Assembly (NCBI RefSeq): GCF_035594125.1
Contig: NC_087160.1
Location: 26,638,932-26,702,931, forward strand
DNA from: Scylla paramamosain
Lineage: Eukaryota; Arthropoda; Malacostraca; Decapoda; Portunidae
Length of the DNA stretch: 64,000 nt
Direction: 5' to 3'
Shown piece after piece: positions 57,719-64,000 of this stretch; positions within the stretch are counted from its first letter, which is position 1, and each line of letters starts with the position of its first letter. The notes beneath the pieces are model-generated. The model was not told the DNA's origin and ran no database searches. It saw only the letters and a program-made list of their open reading frames with translations. A program made the translations under genes and the position numbers.

Positions 57719-57719
57719 A
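57639..57719. repeat. (CT)n microsatellite
   Basis: About 39 CT units with one G interruption near the end. Confidence 0.95.
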
Positions 57720-57904
57720 GCGTGTTCCATTATTCACCTGCCTCGACCATTATATATTGAACCTATGATACAAATGCACGAAAAAAAGAGAAATTGAGAA
57801 AAAATAAAACTTTCACTTGAACGATATTATCACCAAATGCCACTTGCAGTTAGTTACTTGCAATACATAAACAAGCGAAAACTACTTGTATGTCCTTGTG
57901 CAAC

Positions 57905-58146
<242 letters not shown>

Positions 58147-58489
58147 CCTTATACATAACTTAAATTTCCCAACATATATCTCTCCCTCAAAATAAACTAG
58201 AATTCCCTTGAGGAAAAAAAAAAAAAATACGCTTAAACGAAATTCGAGGAAGGGTTACGATGCATTTATTTCTTATCATATCCTCAGCAACAAGCGTCAG
58301 TCAGTAGCTAAGTCCCAAGGAATGGCTACAGTCACGGATAGTAGCCAAGTAAATATGTAACTTGCAGCGCTAATTTCCACTGTGTTTAGCGTCTTTCCTC
58401 AATTTTTAGTGCTCTAATCTGCATGGAATCTATCACGCGTCATATCATTTATCTCTCCTACTGACATCCTGCAAGCCTCTCACTTTTCT

Positions 58490-58825
58490 CTAATCCTGTC
58501 AACTCACCCTGTCACCCTTCTCTAACCCTATAAGTTATTTCTCTCTCCTATCTTAACTTTGCTAGCTCTCACAGTGTCACCTCTCATTCTTCTCTAACCC
58601 TTTAAACTATCTATCTCTCCTACCTTAACCTTGCAAGGTCACGCCCTGGCAATTCTCATCCTTCCCTAACCCTTTAAGTTACTTTTCTCTCCTACCTTAA
58701 CCCTGCCAGCCTCTCATAATAATTGCCAGCCTCTCATGAAAACTACCAGCCTCTCATAAGAACTGCCAGCCTTTCATAAGAACTGCCAGCCTCATAAGAA
58801 CTAGCCTCTCATAAAAACTCTGTAA
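58490..58825. repeat. Nested minisatellite: ~80-bp units then ~20-bp units
   Basis: Three ~80-bp units share TTCTCTAACCCTTTAAGTTA and CTCTCCTACCTTAACCTTGC. From about 58707, six short units of the type AAGAACTGCCAGCCTCTCAT follow. The short unit derives from the end of the long one. Confidence 0.8.
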
Positions 58826-59095
58826 CTATACCATCAGCAGAGGACTTGGGAACGAGAGGAAACACATAGCACAGTGGAAAGGAGAGCAAAAGGCTACCTG
58901 ATTTTTAACCACGAGTGTATTGTAGCTCCTCCCACTCCACTCGGCGACACGTGGACTCTTGGTCAGGACAGTTGCCCGACTTGACTCGTAAAGTTTGTGT
59001 GCACTGGCCCAGCCTCTCCCCTTGCTGGTGCTGTGCACGGCAACCAGCGATAAGGATGCGAGATGCTGACCCCAAGAAAGTAGATCACGGTTCAT
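58826..59095 (-). CDS. Possible exon or ORF of unknown identity
   Basis: An 89-codon minus-strand frame starts ATG at 59095 and reads MNRDLLSWGQHLASLSLVAV, then TKSPRVAEWSGRSYNTLVVK, where AATCAG|GTAGCC gives a possible donor at about 58899. It lies upstream of PDE9 on the same strand. Phase 0 does not fit the phase-1 entry needed by the first PDE9 exon seen, so it cannot be joined directly. No family is recognised. It may be chance or repeat-derived. Confidence 0.2.
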   Translation of the reverse strand: MNRDLLSWGQHLASLSLVAVHSTSKGRGWASAHKLYESSRATVLTKSPRVAEWSGRSYNTLVVKNQVAFCSPFHCAMCFLSFPSPLLMV

Positions 59096-59267
59096 ATTCT
59101 TAATCCTTTCCCTGGTGATTATTATTATTTTTTTTTTGTAGCTTACAACTTTTAAACACTTTTTTTGTACGATAGTTTCTTAAGTAGTTTTGCTGTTTAG
59201 AAAATACTATTAATATTATGTGTTTATTTTCTATTATTTATTTATTTATTTATACTTTTCTTTCTTT

Positions 59268-59406
<139 letters not shown>

Positions 59407-59489
59407 CCTGGCAAATTAGAATCCTCACAGTGCTCTGAATGTCACCAAAGGACAGCTATAGATAGCAGTTAAAGGATTACACGTTTCGC

Positions 59490-59680
59490 CGCCTCACATC
59501 GACTACTTCCAACAAACTCTGCTGGACATTATCGAAGGATATTTTCACGATTCCAGAGATAGTTTAACGAAGATTATGCTTTATGACCGAAGCAAAAACA
59601 TCAACGAGAACCCAATTAATGATTTCTGCGCTTTTCGAGAATAGTGTTTATGCGGCCAAAGCGTTTATGGACCGAGTTCT
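59490..59680. repeat. Dispersed repeat copy (partner at 4515-4690)
   Basis: Same orientation and motif order as the 4.5-kb copy: CGACTACTTCC, CAACAAACTCT, GGATATTTTCACGATTCC and GATAGTTTAACGAAGATT align with their counterparts. Confidence 0.55.
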
Positions 59681-59945
59681 TGTGAGAATACAATTAACTT
59701 TTTCACCACTAAAGAAAATTTTCCCCTTCGTTACTAATAGATTATTAGACTTTTTTGTGGTAACCTCTCATAAGTATTTCTGTAGTGTAAAAAGACAAAA
59801 TTAACCTTATGTTTTCTCTTTTTTCTCTCATATGTCTACGCACACCATTTTTACAGTGCTAGGGAGGTTACCGAAGGGTGACCATAGTAATGAAAGGGCT
59901 AATCTAGTCATGAATGTGACTCAGTGCTCTTACCTGTAAAAGTAA

Positions 59946-60050
59946 AAGAACATAAGAAGATACAGGAAGCTGCAATAAGCCGTCAGGCCCACACGTGGCA
60001 GTCCCTGTACGAAACATACCTACCTAGTACTTCCACTTGTCATCTTCATC
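59946..60050. repeat. Dispersed repeat copy (partner at 46684-47000)
   Basis: AAGAACATAAGAAGATACAG to CATCTTCATCC. It is immediately followed by, and shares its end with, the 42-bp minisatellite. Confidence 0.55.
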
Positions 60051-60260
60051 CATTTGTGAACCTAAGCTGAGTAAGGACGGATTAGCCAGTAACATTTGTG
60101 AACCTAAGCTGAGTAAGGACGGATTAGCCAGTAACATTTGTGAAGCTAAGCTGAGTAAGGACGGATTAGCCAGTAACATTTGTGAACCTAAGCTGAGTAA
60201 GGACGGATTAGCCAGTAACATTTGTGAACCTAAGCTGAGTAAGGACGGATTAGCCAGTAA
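60051..60260. repeat. 42-bp minisatellite, five units
   Basis: Exactly five 42-bp units start at 60051, 60093, 60135, 60177 and 60219. They are identical by eye apart from one C-to-G change in the third. Since 42 is a multiple of three, all frames stay open if one unit is open: the plus strand reads ICEPKLSKDGLASN and the minus strand LLANPSLLSLGSQM repeatedly. Neither is likely to be a real protein, but the near-identity indicates recent expansion. Confidence 0.95.
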
Positions 60261-60299
60261 CGTTAACTATCTCAGAATCTGCTATATAGATTGGTGAAG

Positions 60300-61949
60300 T
60301 AAAGATATCAAACACAGCACTAGTAAGAAAGCAAGAATCATGATAAGAGATTACAAACAGTCTGCTTCAGCGGCGGCGCAACGAGGAGTGGAGGTTGAGG
60401 AAGGGAAAGGAAGCGTGCAGTCAGTAACTTCAACAAAACATTTAACTTGGTGGATGTTGACTTGGGAAGAGTTGAGATTGTGTTATAAGAGGCAAGACGG
60501 TGGTGTGGAAGGCTGCCTGTACCAAGTTATATGGAGGAATAGTGGTCGAAGGAGCTGAGAGTATCCAGGTTTCCTTCTCAGTCAATCGTGGGGAAAAGAA
60601 ATAAATGAAACGCCGTGCAGCAACTCTTCCAGATTATGCAGTTAGTCTTAAGAATATGATTTGTTTAACAGTGAGACATGCAGGATGAATTAGTTAGGAT
60701 AGGAGAGGAAGCAACGCTGCGTTCGTGGGAAATCATTAGCGATGATCTGAACCGTTGGGTAATAGCATACGAGTAAATCACAGCTGCGTGAGATACACTA
60801 CTGAATAATTTAGGAGAGACCATTTGCGTACGTACAACGGTAGTAACAAATCAGCAGGAGTGGAGAATCTGAATGAAGGTGCAGAAAACTGGAAAAATTC
60901 GACAAGATGCAGAAAACTGAAAAAAAAAAAATCGATAAAGTGCTGAAAACTGGAAAAAGAATCGATAAGGTGCAGAAAACTCGAAAAAAAATTCGACAGC
61001 AACAGTTTCCTTTCCCCAGAAGCACTGAGGCAGCCGAGTTTTGGTAACATAGTAAAACGCTGACGAGCAGATCACTCTTGGCAATCCAAAGCTGTCTGGC
61101 TCGGCAGAGTATTAGGACTCGGTATTAGCACTGAGGAATAATTTTAAAGGAATATAGCAAAGGAGAAGCAGTGACGAGGGAAATCAGAACTGTAAAGCAT
61201 CGAAGTCATAATGGCACAAGCACCGCCACTGCATCGGCCTGTGCGGGAATAACAGTGAAGTACAGTTATGACTCGAGGAGCACGATAGAGAGAACACTTT
61301 AAGGAGTACGATGGAGAGAACACTTTAACAATAAACGGAAAAAACAAAAATTAGGTAAAGAAATAGGTTCCAACGTTACAGACACAGACGGACAGAGACA
61401 GAGAGACAGACACGCATCCACCCACCCACAGAAGTAGTTACGACTCGAGGAACGCAACGGAGTGCATGCTTGAGCAGAATAAACGGGAAAAAAAGAACTT
61501 ACATACCAAAAAATATATCGATGTTACAGAGAGAGAGAGATAGACAGACGCGTACCCACTCACTCACCCATCCAATTCCGACGTTATAGATAAAGATAGA
61601 CAGACGCACTTCCTCCTTTTCTTCATCTCCTCCTCATCTTCACGCCCTCGCTGACTTTCACTCGGCACTGAAAAGCTCATACCGGTAGAGGGAAAATCTT
61701 TCTCTATATTCTTGACAACAGGACGTGGGATCTGAGCTACAGCTTTATTGCACAACTCACTGATAGTCCCCTACCCTCCAGCACTGGGGTCTGTTATTCA
61801 CCCATGTTGATATCTCGCCTTGACCACCCATCACCAAGCAACTGTGGTGGAGTCCTCATCGGGTGCCTCTCTTTTTTAGCCTGCCACTGAGACGGATGAG
61901 GGCTACCAGGTGATCATAGCTCGTTCATTCCACTCCTTCTTCCACTTGC

Positions 61950-61950
<1 letters not shown>
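60300..61950. other. Non-coding stretch, no gene seen
   Basis: Contains a threefold ~35-bp GATAAGGTGCAGAAAACTGG-type repeat at about 60880-61000 and two diverged copies of an ACGGACAGAGACAGAGAGAC/CACCCAC block near 61380 and 61540. No exon is supported. Confidence 0.45.
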
Positions 61951-61954
<4 letters not shown>

Positions 61955-62026
<72 letters not shown>

Positions 62027-62118
62027 GGTCTTTTATAGTTTTCGTTTGGTTCCGGGTAACACTGCAAGATTACACTTTAATTTCTAAGTTGATATTTGTC
62101 GTAGAGAAAGTGTTAAAA

Positions 62119-62211
<93 letters not shown>

Positions 62212-62236
62212 TGTATGTGTGTGTGTGTGTGTGTGT
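61955..62236. repeat. (CT)n; (CT)n(GT)n microsatellites
   Basis: CT at 61955-62024; CT at 62121-62195 continuing into GT to 62236. Confidence 0.95.
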
Positions 62237-62764
62237 ACTAAGGAGGTCAAGTAAGGGAAAAAAGCTGAAAAAAAGAGAAAAACAGGTCACTCATGTTTTT
62301 ATTCTCCCCCTCCCCTAAACTTTAAAAAAATATATAAAAGAGAAAGAATTGAGTGGAAGATCCGAGAGGAAAGCCAATTACCATTACTATCACCTCCATT
62401 CACTCTTTTCTCACTGATAACACGTACGTGATTTTACGAAGTTTGGAAATCTCCTCTAAACTGAATGAAAACTTTACACTAAAAAATTGACCTATGCTGA
62501 TAACTATTATTTCTATCATTCACACCTGTCATCTTGCAATTAGTACATATGAACCACAAGAAAGTTCTCCCTCATGCATTTTTTTTTTTCAGCATCGGGT
62601 GTGACAAACCTGCAACTAAGACAAGGAGTTCCCTATGGTATTTGTGTTCAGTGTCTCGGAATGAGTTAGTTTGTGTGTGTACGCGTGGGTGTTTATGACG
62701 CACGGGACCAGGTTTGTGTATTCGTGAAGCAGGGCATATACATCAATTTCTATTCTCGTTAGCC

Positions 62765-63125
<361 letters not shown>

Positions 63126-63160
63126 GAAAGGAGGTTTGCATGAATCTTTAACACTATCCT

Positions 63161-63165
<5 letters not shown>

Positions 63166-63250
<85 letters not shown>
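63166..63250. repeat. (CA)n microsatellite
   Basis: About 42 CA units. Confidence 0.95.
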
Positions 63251-63253
<3 letters not shown>

Positions 63254-64000
63254 TCACACATGGACTTACATAAAATACCACCACCAAGTGATTCCTCTTC
63301 GAATACGAAACAATAAGCACGGAAAGCATAAACAAATCTTCCATGCTCTGCTACACAAGGATCACTGGCGCAGCTGCTCGGGGCGCATCAGCAGCTTCCG
63401 TCTCTGAAGGCAGCTGCATATGGAAACGTGGGGGCGAGACGGTGCGTTTGTGGAGGGGGGAAGAGAGTGTGAAGAGGGCAGGAAAGGGGAAGGGAACAGG
63501 AGCGGCACGGGAGCAACTGGTGTCCCCGGTGTTCAGCCCGCATTTAGAAACACTTTGCTCTCTCATCACGACTATTTTCCAAGGTCAAATATATGATTAG
63601 CCGAGTTCTCCAAGAGTGTTTCTATAGTAAATAACGTAGAAATATTATTAATTTGTAACTAGAACAGTAAGAACACCCTTAGGGACAAGTGAAACTTAAA
63701 CTAGAGCCTTTTGAATGTATTGGAGGTGCAACACAGAAGTATTTCAGAATATGGACCTACAGTGCAGATTCTCAGCCATGGCTTGTTTTTGCACCCACCT
63801 TCACGGCATCTCTGAATCCCAGGCACTCTTAGAGAACACCTCATTCAAGTGGGTCGTAGGGTATCGTGCTGAGTGATGGATGAGGCGTGCACATCGATCT
63901 CTCTCTCATGTGCGGCGGGGTGAACGCGTCATCTCAGCTGTGGACCGTCACCACACTGCATGGGGCGATCGATGCACCGAAACAATGCTTCTCCCTCGAC
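63251..64000. other. GC-richer terminal stretch, no confident gene
   Basis: 63340-63570 is open on both strands and relatively GC-rich (plus strand ITGAAARGASAASVSEGS; minus strand MMREQSVSKCGLNTGD). It could be a first exon or 5' UTR of a gene, for example the missing PDE9 5' end on the minus strand, but no splice or homology evidence supports this. Confidence 0.25.

Noticed and set aside
60037..60297. Repeat protein with five 14-residue units
   Set aside because: The frame is kept open by a 42-bp minisatellite. The opposite strand is equally open and there is no start context or homology.

Overview
The window is animal nuclear DNA. The likely source is a decapod crustacean, possibly a brachyuran crab; that assignment rests on repeat character and remembered family resemblance, not on a search. 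Supporting signs are intron-split genes with GT/AG boundaries, a very high load of long dinucleotide microsatellites, several families of decaying non-LTR retrotransposons (LINEs), and TTAGG-type telomere-like motifs.

Three protein-coding genes can be supported, all on the minus strand. (1) 3481-5865: the last three coding exons (473 residues) of an unnamed protein. It carries a Cys/His/Asp arrangement reminiscent of the arylamine N-acetyltransferase/transglutaminase fold. Its 5' end is unresolved. (2) 19873-25214: a complete eight-exon gene of 457 residues for PREB/SEC12, the WD40 membrane exchange factor that activates SAR1 for COPII budding at the ER. All intron phases close. (3) 32453-51928: eleven exons (839 residues visible, N-terminus missing) of a PDE9-type cGMP phosphodiesterase with a complete catalytic domain and a long Ser/Arg/Lys-rich tail. 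The 3' splice site of its last exon is tandemly duplicated, and using the extra site would insert an in-frame stop.

Between the genes the window is mostly repeats. 0-2 kb holds a partial ORF ending in an A-tract, a hAT-like terminus and a LINE 3' fragment. 6.4-7.3 kb looks like an LTR or a free-standing promoter. 9-14.3 kb is a transposon cluster: two dead minus-strand LINE copies flank a ~1 kb fold-back element with mariner-like termini. 30.2-30.7 kb holds a 373-bp palindrome flanked by long (TA)n. The large PDE9 introns (33.8-46.1 kb) are filled by plus-strand LINEs whose 3' ends run into (CA)n arrays. 49-64 kb is gene-poor, with several minisatellites and a ~0.9-kb purine-rich tract.

No CRISPR array, operon, rRNA or confident tRNA is present. 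The three genes have no evident joint pathway. PREB and PDE9 are separate housekeeping/signalling genes that happen to be neighbours on the same strand.
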